From Deltaproteobacteria bacterium (GTDB lineage Bacteria; Desulfobacterota; Desulfuromonadia; Desulfuromonadales; Geopsychrobacteraceae), in NCBI GenBank assembly GCA_024280335.1, contig JAJRQI010000015.1, positions 1 through 38,675 of the forward strand: a DNA stretch of 38,675 nucleotides. The letters are read 5' to 3'. The notes under the pieces are model-generated. The model made no database searches. It was not told where the DNA came from and was given only the letters and a program-made list of their open reading frames with translations. Position numbers and translations under genes: made by a program. Numbering within the stretch: the first letter of the stretch is position 1; each line of letters begins with the position of its first letter. Shown here in pieces: positions 27,349 to 36,531 of this stretch.

Positions 27349-27513
27349 CTCTTCTCGCCCCTAGCCTGGGACAGCGAGGCGGCCTATACCTTTTTACAGG
27401 AGGTTCCGCGCTATGAGGCGGCAGGTATCCTCTGCCGCATTCCGGACTGGTGGAAGGCGCAGGGCGTCAGCGTTAGCCTCAGGGTCAGTCTGGGCGAGAG
27501 GGCGCCTGCCCTG

Positions 27514-29316
27514 GTGGGTATGGCGGCGCTGCTCGATTTTACCCCCCGGCTCATGTTGGGGGAGGAGGAAATCTCCGTTGCCGAGGTCAGGCGTCTGCTT
27601 GCTGAGGTGGAGGGCTTGGCCTTTATCAAAAACAAGTGGGTGGCGGTTGACCGGAAGCGCCTTGAACAAACTCTGGCGGCCTATGAAGAAGCGCAGCAGT
27701 TGGCGGACCAAGAAGGTCTGACCCTGTCCGAGGCGATGCGTTTACAGCTCCAGCCCTCGGCCGGTCTGCTGAAAACGGCTGATGCTGCGGTCCTGGAAGT
27801 GGAGAACGGCCAGTGGTTGCAATCGGTGTTCGCCAAGCTGACCAACCCCGGTCTGCTGCCGGAGGTGAACACCGATGATCATTTCAAGGCTAGGCTGCGA
27901 CCTTATCAGCAGGATGGCCTGCGCTGGCTCTGCGGGCTCCACGGCCTTGGTTTCGGCTGCTGCCTGGCCGATGATATGGGGCTGGGAAAGACCGTTCAGG
28001 TGCTGGCTTTTTTAAATATTCTGGCCGGGTCAAGGCCGACCGATAAGAGATATGCCGCTTCCTTGCTGATTATTCCCGCGTCATTGCTGGCCAACTGGGA
28101 TCAGGAGATCAAGAGGTTCTGGCCGGATATGAAGGTCTTTTTGGCCCATCCGTCGCTGCACAAACCCCACAAAGTGCCGGCACTGAGTGAAGACGCCCTA
28201 GGCGGCCTTGATCTGGTCATCACCACCTACGCCTTGGCTCAGCGCTATGATTGGCTGATGGAATATCAATGGCAGTATGTCATTCTGGATGAGGCGCAGG
28301 CGATTAAAAACCCCGGCACCAAGCAGACCCGGGCGGTAAAAAAAATCCCGGCGATAAACCGCATTGCCATGACCGGTACGCCGGTGGAAAATCGCTTGAG
28401 TGATCTCTGGTCACTCTTTGATTTTGTTAATCCCGGATTGCTGGGTACGGGCAAGGAATTTGCGACCTTCACTAAGGGGCTGGCCGATCATCCGGATGGT
28501 TATGGACGCTTGCGCAGGATGCTCTCTCCCTTTATCCTGCGGCGTTTAAAGAGCGATAAGTCGATCATCAACGATCTGCCCGACAAGGTGGAGATGAAAA
28601 CCTGGGCCGGCCTCAGCCGGAAGCAGGCGGTCGTTTATCAGCAGTTGGTTGACAATATTACCCAGATGCTGGCAACGACTGAGGGGATCCAGCGCAAGGG
28701 CGTGATTTTGGCGGCGCTGACCAAATTCAAACAGATCTGCAACCATCCCGACCAATATACCGGGGTGGACGGCTATAACGAGAAAGAGAGCGGTAAGTTT
28801 GCCCGCTTGCGGGAAATCTGCACCACTATCTATGAAAAACGTGAACGGGTTTTGGTTTTCACCCAGTTCAAAGAGATGACACAACCACTGGCCCTGTTTC
28901 TGGAAAAGGTCTTCGAACAACCCGGCCTTATCATTCATGGCAGCGTGCCGGTGGGGAAGCGAAAAAAAATCATCGAGCAGTTTCAGTCCGGCGAGTATAC
29001 CCCTTTTCTGGTACTGTCACTGAAAGCTGGCGGGGTGGGGCTCAACCTTACCCGCGCCAATCATGTCATCCATTTTGACCGCTGGTGGAACCCGGCGGTG
29101 GAGAATCAGGCCACCGACCGTGCTTACAGGATTGGTCAGCAGAAGAAGGTGATGGTCCATAAATTTATCACCAAGGGAACCATTGAAGAAAAGATCGATG
29201 AGATGTTGATGCAAAAGGCCAAACTTTCTGACGAGCTGGTGGCGGCCAGCGGCGAGGCCTGGCTCACTGAGATGCAGAATGATGAGCTTGCCGATCTGTT
29301 CAGCCTAATTAAATAG
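27514..29316 (+). CDS. SNF2 helicase C-terminal part, complete helicase core
   Basis: This frame is open from 27349, directly after the TAA, and has a GTG at 27514 (or ATG at 27520) as its first plausible start. The 600 residues contain every SNF2 motif. No ribosome binding site is evident at 27514, so independent expression is doubtful. Confidence 0.6.
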   Translation: MGMAALLDFTPRLMLGEEEISVAEVRRLLAEVEGLAFIKNKWVAVDRKRLEQTLAAYEEAQQLADQEGLTLSEAMRLQLQPSAGLLKTADAAVLEVENGQWLQSVFAKLTNPGLLPEVNTDDHFKARLRPYQQDGLRWLCGLHGLGFGCCLADDMGLGKTVQVLAFLNILAGSRPTDKRYAASLLIIPASLLANWDQEIKRFWPDMKVFLAHPSLHKPHKVPALSEDALGGLDLVITTYALAQRYDWLMEYQWQYVILDEAQAIKNPGTKQTRAVKKIPAINRIAMTGTPVENRLSDLWSLFDFVNPGLLGTGKEFATFTKGLADHPDGYGRLRRMLSPFILRRLKSDKSIINDLPDKVEMKTWAGLSRKQAVVYQQLVDNITQMLATTEGIQRKGVILAALTKFKQICNHPDQYTGVDGYNEKESGKFARLREICTTIYEKRERVLVFTQFKEMTQPLALFLEKVFEQPGLIIHGSVPVGKRKKIIEQFQSGEYTPFLVLSLKAGGVGLNLTRANHVIHFDRWWNPAVENQATDRAYRIGQQKKVMVHKFITKGTIEEKIDEMLMQKAKLSDELVAASGEAWLTEMQNDELADLFSLIK

Positions 29317-29328
29317 AGAGAATTATCG

Positions 29329-30318
29329 ATGCGTTATTATGACGATTATCCCCGATATGTCAGCGTGGCTGAAAAACGGGCCAAGGCGGAAAAAAAGATC
29401 AAACAGCTCCGGAAAAAGAATTCTGACCTGCGACCGGTTATCCTGCAAGGTCGGGCCCTGGCCCGAACCTGGTGGGGCAAGGCCTGGAATGAAAACCTTG
29501 AAAGCTACGCCGATTACAGCAACCGTATCGGCCGGGGCCGCAGCTATGTCCGGCATCTGGCCGTGGTCGATCTGCAGATTGCTCCCGGAAAGGTCAAGGC
29601 GCTTGTCCAGGGCTCCCGGGGTAAACCCTATGAGGTACTGATCCGCATTGCTGGGCTGAAACAGCAGAGCTGGCAGACCATCAAGCAAGCGAGTCAGTCT
29701 CGACTCTCCTCCCTGCCTGATCTGCTGGCCGGAAAATTTCCCAAGGATCTGCAGGAAATTTTTATGGTCCAGGGCAAAGGACTCTTCCCCGCTCCGGCGG
29801 AAATAACCTTTGACTGCAGCTGCCCGGACTGGGCCTCAATGTGCAAGCATATTGCCGCCGCCCTCTACGGCGTCGGTGCGCGGCTCGATGAGGATCCGGC
29901 CCTGTTTTTCACCTTACGGCAAGCAGCCCTGGATGACCTGGTCAGCCAAGCGGTACAGGACAAGACCGCCGACATTTTGACCGGAGGCAGAGCAAAAGGC
30001 AGCAAGGTCATTGCTGATGACAAGCTGGCCGATCTATTCGGGATTGACATGGATGATTTCGGTGTCGCTAAGCCAAAGAAGAGTAAGACGCCTAAACCCG
30101 CGACCACGAAAGCAACGAAACAAGAGGACTTACAGGGGCATCCCACGGCGACGGCCTTGGTCGTTCATTGTCTCTCTGAGAGCAAAAGTAATCTCAGTAT
30201 CAAAGACCTGGAGCAGTCCACAGGGTTTCCGGCCAAAAAGCTCTATGGCATTCTGTTTCGCCTGAAGCTGAAGGGCAAGGTGAAGAGCCCGGCACATGGT
30301 TTCTACAGCCGAATCTGA
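29329..30318 (+). CDS. SWIM zinc-finger protein, partner of the SNF2 helicase
   Basis: This 329-residue protein carries a SWIM zinc finger (CxCxnCxH): C163-S-C165 and C172-K-H174 in CSCPDWASMCKH. The N-terminal part (WWGKAWNENLES, RGRSYVRHLAV) is typical of proteins encoded with SNF2 helicases. A lysine-rich linker (about residues 245-265) leads to a C-terminal winged-helix-like module (SIKDLEQSTGFPAKKLYGILFRL). It starts 12 bases after the helicase stop. The role is probably DNA binding or repair, inferred. Confidence 0.85.
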   Translation: MRYYDDYPRYVSVAEKRAKAEKKIKQLRKKNSDLRPVILQGRALARTWWGKAWNENLESYADYSNRIGRGRSYVRHLAVVDLQIAPGKVKALVQGSRGKPYEVLIRIAGLKQQSWQTIKQASQSRLSSLPDLLAGKFPKDLQEIFMVQGKGLFPAPAEITFDCSCPDWASMCKHIAAALYGVGARLDEDPALFFTLRQAALDDLVSQAVQDKTADILTGGRAKGSKVIADDKLADLFGIDMDDFGVAKPKKSKTPKPATTKATKQEDLQGHPTATALVVHCLSESKSNLSIKDLEQSTGFPAKKLYGILFRLKLKGKVKSPAHGFYSRI

Positions 30319-30565
30319 AGCGCGACACGGATAAATGGTTAAGCAGCGTTAAGTCCATATGGGGCAAGATCGAATGTCCCTTCCCCTTGGCGACCCGGGT
30401 CGTTGTTGATATTTGAAAAACTTTTCTTGCCTTCGTCTGCGGGGTACGCCCTTTTTACGGTTATAAACGTCACCAGTGCAAAGCTTTAATCTTGTCAAGG
30501 CTCCAAGAACCTCAGCGCCTGACTTGTGCTATTTACCGTTGACTACTCACAGATTCAGATAACCG

Positions 30566-31150
30566 TCAAAACCCGTTTGCCAGCTCTTCTGCCAGTTTAT
30601 AGCTGAACTTATCAAGTGCACGGTTCAATCCCTGCACCAGCTCCGAATAGCTGTCGCCGATCGGGGTATTATCCGTGAAACGCCCCTGCTTGATCTGCTC
30701 TGACATGCCGTTTCTGGCAATCATCCAGCGGATATCTACGCTGACATGCCCACCAAGGATTCCATCAAAGCTGTTGATGGTCAGTTGCAGCTTAAGGTTC
30801 TCAGCGGCGGCTTCGTGCTTTTTTTGCGAAGTGATCCGCCCTCCTTGCAGATGCCGGGAGAGGTTTTCCTTCAGGACTCGATTGAGGTTCTCGTCGAGTG
30901 GTTCCGCCCAGCGATCAAGTGAGGCGATGATTACCTGCTGTTGTTGATTGTAGGTTGTCAGTTGCAGTCGATCAAGATAAGCAGGGACATGAATCGTTTG
31001 CAGTGTTACGTCGATATCAGCATGCCGGGACAGTTGCTGTGCCTTTGCGTTCGGTTGCAGCAGATAGTAACGCAACGGTTGTGAGTCACTGCCCAACTGG
31101 ACACAGGAGCTGCAAAGCAGAAGCAATATAACCGAAAGGAACTGTTTCAT
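30566..31150 (-). CDS. PqiC/ABC-type transport auxiliary lipoprotein
   Basis: This 194-residue lipoprotein (lipobox LCSSC, Cys16) matches the ABC_trans_aux/PqiC family (PF03886), with the signatures LRYYLLQPN and WAEPLDENLNRVLKENL. It is probably anchored in the outer membrane and works with the MCE protein in lipid transport. The start codon overlaps the mlaD stop by four bases, so it is the last gene of the Mla operon. Confidence 0.88.
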   Translation of the reverse strand: MKQFLSVILLLLCSSCVQLGSDSQPLRYYLLQPNAKAQQLSRHADIDVTLQTIHVPAYLDRLQLTTYNQQQQVIIASLDRWAEPLDENLNRVLKENLSRHLQGGRITSQKKHEAAAENLKLQLTINSFDGILGGHVSVDIRWMIARNGMSEQIKQGRFTDNTPIGDSYSELVQGLNRALDKFSYKLAEELANGF

Positions 31151-32181
31151 TTGTTCTCTCCATCGACCCGGCCGCGCAGCAGCAGTTGCGGATCACGTTC
31201 AAGTTCAGTGGTCAGATAACGAACCGAACGGGCTGCCTTGCTGATCTCCTGCAGGGTTTGCGCTAACTGTTGCTGCACCGCTGAATCATCACTGGCCAAC
31301 CCTTCCCAGCGCTGCATAGTGACTTCGGTTTGATCGGCGGCCTCGGTAATTTTTTTTAGAGCGATGTCCAGCGCTTGTTGTCCATGGTGAACATCCTCAG
31401 TGAGCGGATCGATTTTCCCGTCGAGATGTTTTATCGTCGTTCGAGCTTGTTGCAGGGTCTGCTGCAGTGATTCAGCTAGCGGAAGAATCTGTTTGTCTAG
31501 ATGGCTCAACAGGTTATTCAGTTTTGTCATAGTTTCGTCAAAACGGGCGAGACCGACGTGCAGGCTGGGTGAGGTGATCAGTCTTTCAAAACCGTCAACC
31601 GCATTGACCATTTTATCCGCCAGTTGTCGCAAAGGCAGATTTTCAAAGGTCTTGGTCAGTTCACCAAGGCTGGAAGGGATTGTCGGCAGCTCCAGATAGT
31701 CGCTCGGATAGCCTGCCAGCACCGCTGGGGTATCGGGAAACATGTCAAAGTTGACATAGAGTTGACCGGTCACCAGACTGTCGAGCTCCAGTCGTGCGCG
31801 CAGCCCTTTATCGACCAGTGTCTGGATCGGATTTTCACCCTTAAGCGTAGTTTTCAGGGTTTCCAGAATGTTCAGATCTGACCCATCTGCTTCGATACGC
31901 GATGTTTCAACTTCAATCACCACCGGGATACGAAAATCAAAATCCGAAGGTCGAACACGGACGTTGATTTCTTTCACCTGACCGATTTTGACGCCACGAA
32001 AACGAACCGGAGAACCGGCGTTGAGTCCCTTCACCGAGCTGTCGAAATGCAGCACAAAGTATTCGGTCTTTGACAGCAGGCCACCCGGCCCGAAGAAAAT
32101 CAGACCGGCAACCCCGAGAATAATCGCGCCTATGACGAAGGTCCCGATAACGCGCGGATCGACTCTTTTGCGTTTATACAT
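31147..32181 (-). CDS. mlaD: MlaD-family MCE domain protein
   Basis: This 344-residue protein has one N-terminal membrane helix (residues 12-31, VIGTFVIGAIILGVAGLIFFG) and an MCE domain (FDSSVKGLNAGSPVRFRG and GVKIGQVKEI). It forms the periplasmic substrate-binding ring of the phospholipid ABC transporter. The C-terminal half is a long helical region (TLQQARTTIKHLDGKI), longer than E. coli MlaD (183 residues), as in other MCE proteins whose tunnel is extended. It is the third gene of the operon. Confidence 0.92.
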   Translation of the reverse strand: MYKRKRVDPRVIGTFVIGAIILGVAGLIFFGPGGLLSKTEYFVLHFDSSVKGLNAGSPVRFRGVKIGQVKEINVRVRPSDFDFRIPVVIEVETSRIEADGSDLNILETLKTTLKGENPIQTLVDKGLRARLELDSLVTGQLYVNFDMFPDTPAVLAGYPSDYLELPTIPSSLGELTKTFENLPLRQLADKMVNAVDGFERLITSPSLHVGLARFDETMTKLNNLLSHLDKQILPLAESLQQTLQQARTTIKHLDGKIDPLTEDVHHGQQALDIALKKITEAADQTEVTMQRWEGLASDDSAVQQQLAQTLQEISKAARSVRYLTTELERDPQLLLRGRVDGENK

Positions 32182-32218
32182 GTCTGCCTCTTGAGCAAAA
32201 TAACTGGTTCGATTTGAA

Positions 32219-32968
32219 CTATGCTGCCCGGGTCAAAAACTTTCGGACACGCGGATCCGTACTGGTTTTCAGCAACTCTCGCGGCGCTCCACCGGCGATA
32301 ATGGTTTTGCTGTCAGTATCGAGAAAGACCGAATTGTCGCCAACGGCAAAAATACTGGCAAGTTCGTGACTGACGATCACAATCGTGGCGCCCAAACTGT
32401 CCCGCAGTTCGACAATCAGGTCATCCAGCAGCCGAGCGCTGATCGGATCAAGCCCGGCAGAGGGTTCGTCGAAAAAAAGAATTTCCGGATCAAGCGCCAT
32501 CGCGCGAGCCAGTCCGGCCCGTTTCTGCATTCCACCGCTGATCTCTGATGGATAGTAGTCCTCGAAACCGGACAGCCCGACCAAGGACAGTTTATAGGAG
32601 ATCACCTCGCGGATCTGCAGCGGTGTCAGATCGGTGTATTCCGTCAGGGGGATGGCAAGATTCTCCTCCAGAGTCATGGAACTCCAGAGCGCTCCCCCTT
32701 GGTAAAGAACACCAAAATGACGAATCATCTGATTACGTTCTTCCTGCGAGACCTGCCAGAGGTTGGTCCCGTTGACCAGGATTTCTCCCTTTGCCGGTTG
32801 CATCAGAGCAATCAGGTGTCGAAGCAAGGTGCTTTTACCGCAACCGCTGCCACCCATAATGATAAAAATCTCGCCACGGGCAACAGTGAAATTCAGCTTT
32901 TCCTGGATGACGATATCGCCGTAGGCCATGGTCAGATTGCTGATTTCAAGATGTGGCCTGTTCTTCAT
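32219..32968 (-). CDS. mlaF: MlaF-type ABC transporter ATP-binding protein
   Basis: This 249-residue ATPase powers the phospholipid transporter. It has Walker A GGSGCGKST at 39-47, the signature SGGMQKRAGLARA, and Walker B ILFFDEPSAGLD, the combination specific to MlaF-type ATPases. The ATG at 32968 lies one base past the mlaE stop. A longer frame to 33022 lies inside mlaE and is rejected. Confidence 0.93.
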   Translation of the reverse strand: MKNRPHLEISNLTMAYGDIVIQEKLNFTVARGEIFIIMGGSGCGKSTLLRHLIALMQPAKGEILVNGTNLWQVSQEERNQMIRHFGVLYQGGALWSSMTLEENLAIPLTEYTDLTPLQIREVISYKLSLVGLSGFEDYYPSEISGGMQKRAGLARAMALDPEILFFDEPSAGLDPISARLLDDLIVELRDSLGATIVIVSHELASIFAVGDNSVFLDTDSKTIIAGGAPRELLKTSTDPRVRKFLTRAA

Positions 32969-32969
32969 A

Positions 32970-34106
32970 TCACAACCCCATAACCTGGCAGATGATGGTA
33001 ACCGCGGCGTCAGCGACAACAATCAAAACGATCGATGTAACCACCGCACTGGTTGCGGCATAGCCGACCGCTGACGCACTTCGGCCGCATTGAATACCAC
33101 GAAAGCAGCCGGCGGTCGCGACCAGCACACCGAAGATTCCCGCCTTGACGATTCCAATAATGAAATGTTTCAGCGCGACAGCCTCTTGAACTTGTTGAAA
33201 ATACTGAAAGAAAGAGATGTCCAGCATGGTTGCGCTGACAATTGCGCCACCGAGGATCCCCATGAAATCGGCATAAATGCAGAGCAACGGCATGGTAAAA
33301 AAGAGCGCCAGCAGACGCGGCAGAACCAGAAATTCAATCGGAGAAATGCCCATGGTTTTCAGGGCGTCTATCTCTTCGTTGACTTGCATGGTGCCCAGTT
33401 GGGCGGCAAAAGCGGCACCGGTGCGGCCTGCCATGATGATTGCGGTCATCATCGCGCCCATCTCCCGGGCCATGCCGAGGCCGACCAGGTTGGCGATGTA
33501 GATCTGTGCACCGAACAGGCGAAGTTGCACCGCACCGACAAAAGCGAGGATCATTCCGACCAGAACGCTGATCAGGGTGACAATCGCCAGAGCGGAGGGG
33601 CCAGCGCCCTCGATCTGGTAAAGCAGATCGGAGGTACGAAACCTGGCTTTGCCCCTGAGCATATTAACGAGGGCAAGCATGATTTCACCGACAAAATCGA
33701 GTAGATCCTCCCAGTTGCGATGCAGCTCGATCGTGACATTTCCCACCCGGGCCAAAATGGGCTGACCGAGAACTTTTCGCCGAGCACCTTTGCGCTCCGG
33801 GACAGCAGCAGCCAATTTCAGTAGCTTCTGTACCCCTTGCGGCAAGCCGGATTGATCGACCGCGATCTGTTGTTGTCGACAATGTTCAATCAACCGCACC
33901 AGAAATGTCATCAGTCCGCTATCCCATTGGTCAAGCTGTTCACTGTGAAATTTAAGGTGCTGACAATGCGGATGTTTTGCGAGCTGTTCTGTCAGGCTGG
34001 TCGCTGGAGGGATTCCGTCGCTGAACCGCCAGTTACCTTTGAGCCACAGGCAAATATTCGGACCTTCCGATTCTATCTCATATTTGTCGTGTATTGTGGC
34101 TGCCAT
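32970..34106 (-). CDS. mlaE: STAS-MlaE fusion, phospholipid transporter permease
   Basis: This 378-residue protein fuses an N-terminal STAS-like domain (residues 1-110, MlaB-like) to an MlaE permease (130-378). The permease shows the FVGEIMLALVNML start, GAVQLRLFGAQIYIANLVGLGMAREMGAMMTAIIMAGRTGAAFAAQLGTM region (core EMGAMMTAIIMAGR) and the conserved MGISPIEFLVLPR. In E. coli MlaB is a separate protein, so this fusion explains the lack of an mlaB gene here. It is the first gene of the operon (mlaE, mlaF, mlaD, PqiC-like) and diverges from the DUF924 gene, with a 172-base intergenic region. Confidence 0.93.
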   Translation of the reverse strand: MAATIHDKYEIESEGPNICLWLKGNWRFSDGIPPATSLTEQLAKHPHCQHLKFHSEQLDQWDSGLMTFLVRLIEHCRQQQIAVDQSGLPQGVQKLLKLAAAVPERKGARRKVLGQPILARVGNVTIELHRNWEDLLDFVGEIMLALVNMLRGKARFRTSDLLYQIEGAGPSALAIVTLISVLVGMILAFVGAVQLRLFGAQIYIANLVGLGMAREMGAMMTAIIMAGRTGAAFAAQLGTMQVNEEIDALKTMGISPIEFLVLPRLLALFFTMPLLCIYADFMGILGGAIVSATMLDISFFQYFQQVQEAVALKHFIIGIVKAGIFGVLVATAGCFRGIQCGRSASAVGYAATSAVVTSIVLIVVADAAVTIICQVMGL

Positions 34107-34278
34107 GACGAGAAGAAAAGCTCCCTTAAATGGAAATGTATCAATGATATTCAGACTTTTAAAGATAACATGTTAACTGTTGACTATCCAGTCTTGGGCA
34201 GAAAACGGCCCGCAGTCGCCCAGTGGCCGGCAGAACTGCTAGAATTGAGTAGAGATATCTGCTGCCGCGGAGTCGAGG

Positions 34279-34866
34279 ATGGAAGATTTGCAAAAAATTC
34301 ATGACTATTGGTTCGGTGAAGATCCGAATGACCTGGCGGTTATCACCCGGCAAAAAAGCCTCTGGTTCGGTAAAGACGAGCAGGTCGATCGATATCTCAA
34401 GGATCAGTTTGAACCGATGATCGAGGTTGTTGAGCGAAGCAAGGGATTGTCGGTTCAGCAATCGCTGGCACAGATCATTCTGCTCGACCAGTTTACCCGA
34501 AATATCTATCGCGGTCAGGCAGAGGTGTTCGCCTTCGACTCAATTGCATTGCAGATGGTGCTGGAGGGATTGGCGCTGGGGGATGATCGACAACTGCGAC
34601 CGGTTGAGCGGGTGTTCTATTATCTGCCGTTGGAGCATAGTGAAGATCTTGAAAACCAGAACCACTCCGTTGAACTGTATCAAGCCTTGACTGATGAGGT
34701 GCCTGACGAGTGGCAGCCGGCCTTCGACCGGTTTCTTGATTATGCTATCCGCCATCAGGTGATCATCGCACGATTCGGTCGCTTTCCGCATCGCAACGCA
34801 GTCCTTGGACGAATTTCAACAGCCGAAGAGAGTGAATTTCTAAAGCAACCCGGTTCTTCTTTTTAG
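34279..34866 (+). CDS. DUF924-family protein
   Basis: This 195-residue cytoplasmic protein has the DUF924 motifs ILLDQFTRNIYRG, FYYLPLEHSED and ARFGRFPHRNAVLGR, in a TPR-like all-helical fold. The biochemical function of the family is unknown. It is a single gene, convergent with the GGDEF protein. Confidence 0.88.
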   Translation: MEDLQKIHDYWFGEDPNDLAVITRQKSLWFGKDEQVDRYLKDQFEPMIEVVERSKGLSVQQSLAQIILLDQFTRNIYRGQAEVFAFDSIALQMVLEGLALGDDRQLRPVERVFYYLPLEHSEDLENQNHSVELYQALTDEVPDEWQPAFDRFLDYAIRHQVIIARFGRFPHRNAVLGRISTAEESEFLKQPGSSF

Positions 34867-34893
34867 GCGGCGCCCGACTATTTCCTGGGGAAT

Positions 34894-36435
34894 TTATTCC
34901 TTATCATGACCAGGTTTAAGAATCGTCACCCGGTTGCGGCCGTTATGTTTTGACATATAGAGTGCGCGGTCGGCGGTATCGATCAGGGTTGCTTTAGTGA
35001 CCTGAGTTTGTTCCGGGCTGCAGGTAACCCCGCCGGAACTGACCGTCACCTTGATCTGTTGGCCTCCTGCTGAGGTGACAATCCCTTCAATGCTGCGCCG
35101 TAGCCGTTCAGCAAAAACCTTCATCCCCTGTTCGTCGGTTTGCGGGAGGATCAGGGTGAACTCCTCGCCGCCATAGCGGGCGGCAATGTCGCTCGGTCGG
35201 ATGATATTTTCAACGACGCGGGCAATGTTCATCAATACCAGATCGCCTGCCGGATGACCGTAGCTGTCGTTGACCTTTTTGAAAAAATCGATGTCGAACA
35301 TGATTAACGAGACACAGGAGTGATAACGTTGCGCCCGCGACAGTTCCTTGCTTAAAACCTCTTGAAAATAGCGATGGTTGTAGAGGCCGGTCAGTCCGTC
35401 GCGAAAAACCAGCTCCTTCAGACGTGAATTTGCGTCGAGCAGTTCCTTGGTCAGCAGTTCGCTCTTCTCGTTGGACTCCTTGAGTTCCATGACCACTTGT
35501 TCGTACGACAGGTTCAACCGGCCCAACTCTTCATTAGCTTCCAGCAGCATCTGTGAGTAGGGTTTCATGTCACCTGGATCGATTTCGAACATATCCAGGA
35601 TCTCGATACTTTTCGTGGCAACCTGGTCGACCAGCTCGAGAGTCTGTTCCGGGGCAAGCTCGAACATTTCAACCATTTCGTTCTGCAGCAGACGGACTTT
35701 CTCTGCCGCGCTGGCTTCGCAATAGATAGAGGAGAGCTGGTCGGCGATTCTGAGGATTTCCGTTGTTGAGCGATATTCCTCCGGAGCATCCGCGTTGCTG
35801 TGATGGTAACCGATCGGCAGGTAGATCTGTTCCGGCAGCCCCCAACTTTCGACTAGGGTTGCGCCTAGTTGCTGATGATCAAAACCGTACGCCTGCCGCT
35901 CCAGAGAGAACAGCTGGGTGCCGGTAGCTTTGCGCTCTTTCAGTAGTAAAGTGTAACAGTCACCCTGACTGAGATACATGATCAGGACACCGATATCGTG
36001 GAAAAGTGCGGTGACAAAAATATCTTCATTCTTTTGTCGCAAGGTTGTTGTCAACAACTCTGCAGCAACCGCAGAAGTGACTGCGCGCCGCCAGAAATAA
36101 TCGAAATCGAAACTCTCATCCCTGTTATTACGCAGATCATTAGTAATGACAAAGGAGAGGGCAATGTTCTTGATCAGGTTGGTGCCCAGAACGGTCAGAG
36201 CTCTTTCGACGCTGGTAACCCCGGAGCGGGGCGCATAAAATCCGGAATTGGCGACTCGCAGGACTTTACTGGTCAACGCCGGGTCAGCCGAGATGATTTT
36301 TGCTAGATCCTGCAGTGAGGCATTTTCATCTTGCACATTTTTAAGAATCTGCACTGCAATTACGGGTGGCGAGGGCAGTTCTATCTGCTTTTCTATCAGT
36401 TTCTGAATCTCATCGTTGCTCTGGCGATAACTCAT
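34894..36435 (-). CDS. HDOD-GGDEF diguanylate cyclase
   Basis: This 513-residue protein joins an HDOD domain (about 15-215, ELPSPPVIAVQIL, SADPALTSKVLRVANS, FHDIGV), a coiled helical region (about 290-340) and a GGDEF domain (about 340-505). The active site is intact as GGEEF at 422-426. The inhibitory I-site R413-x-x-D416 sits the usual five residues before it, so product feedback inhibition is expected. It makes c-di-GMP from two GTP. There is no membrane segment, so it is cytoplasmic. It is the last gene of a cluster with an MshEN c-di-GMP receptor. Confidence 0.93.
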   Translation of the reverse strand: MSYRQSNDEIQKLIEKQIELPSPPVIAVQILKNVQDENASLQDLAKIISADPALTSKVLRVANSGFYAPRSGVTSVERALTVLGTNLIKNIALSFVITNDLRNNRDESFDFDYFWRRAVTSAVAAELLTTTLRQKNEDIFVTALFHDIGVLIMYLSQGDCYTLLLKERKATGTQLFSLERQAYGFDHQQLGATLVESWGLPEQIYLPIGYHHSNADAPEEYRSTTEILRIADQLSSIYCEASAAEKVRLLQNEMVEMFELAPEQTLELVDQVATKSIEILDMFEIDPGDMKPYSQMLLEANEELGRLNLSYEQVVMELKESNEKSELLTKELLDANSRLKELVFRDGLTGLYNHRYFQEVLSKELSRAQRYHSCVSLIMFDIDFFKKVNDSYGHPAGDLVLMNIARVVENIIRPSDIAARYGGEEFTLILPQTDEQGMKVFAERLRRSIEGIVTSAGGQQIKVTVSSGGVTCSPEQTQVTKATLIDTADRALYMSKHNGRNRVTILKPGHDKE

Positions 36436-36473
36436 TTAAGGCACCACTTAGGGAAAGAGAACAATAAAATCAC

Positions 36474-36501
36474 ATACTAACGTAATCCATATTTATAGCA
36501 A
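36474..36501 (-). promoter_or_regulatory. Candidate promoter before the HDOD-GGDEF gene
   Basis: On the minus strand TTGCTA (36501-36496) and TAGTAT (36479-36474) are separated by 16 bases in an AT-rich gap of 96 bases. This would give the cyclase its own promoter within the cluster. Confidence 0.35.
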
Positions 36502-36531
36502 TATTTAATTTAATTTCATCAATGTTTTGGC

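Larger units (their letters stand above)
26629..29316 (+). pseudogene. SNF2-family helicase gene interrupted by one in-frame TAA
   Basis: The full frame is 895 codons long and continuous except for TAA at 27346-27348 (codon 240). The N-terminal 430 residues are a helicase-associated region, and the stop falls within it. The helicase core follows: Walker A loop MGLGKT near 450-455, D554-E-A-Q557, the TGTPVENRLSDLWS motif and the ENQATDRAYRIGQ motif VI. After the stop the frame resumes LFSPLAWDSEAAYTFLQEVP, which reads like the family, so only one codon is lost. No frameshift is needed. Such proteins pair with SWIM zinc-finger proteins, and the next gene is one. The start at 26629 follows AAAAAGGTG. 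Confidence 0.85.
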
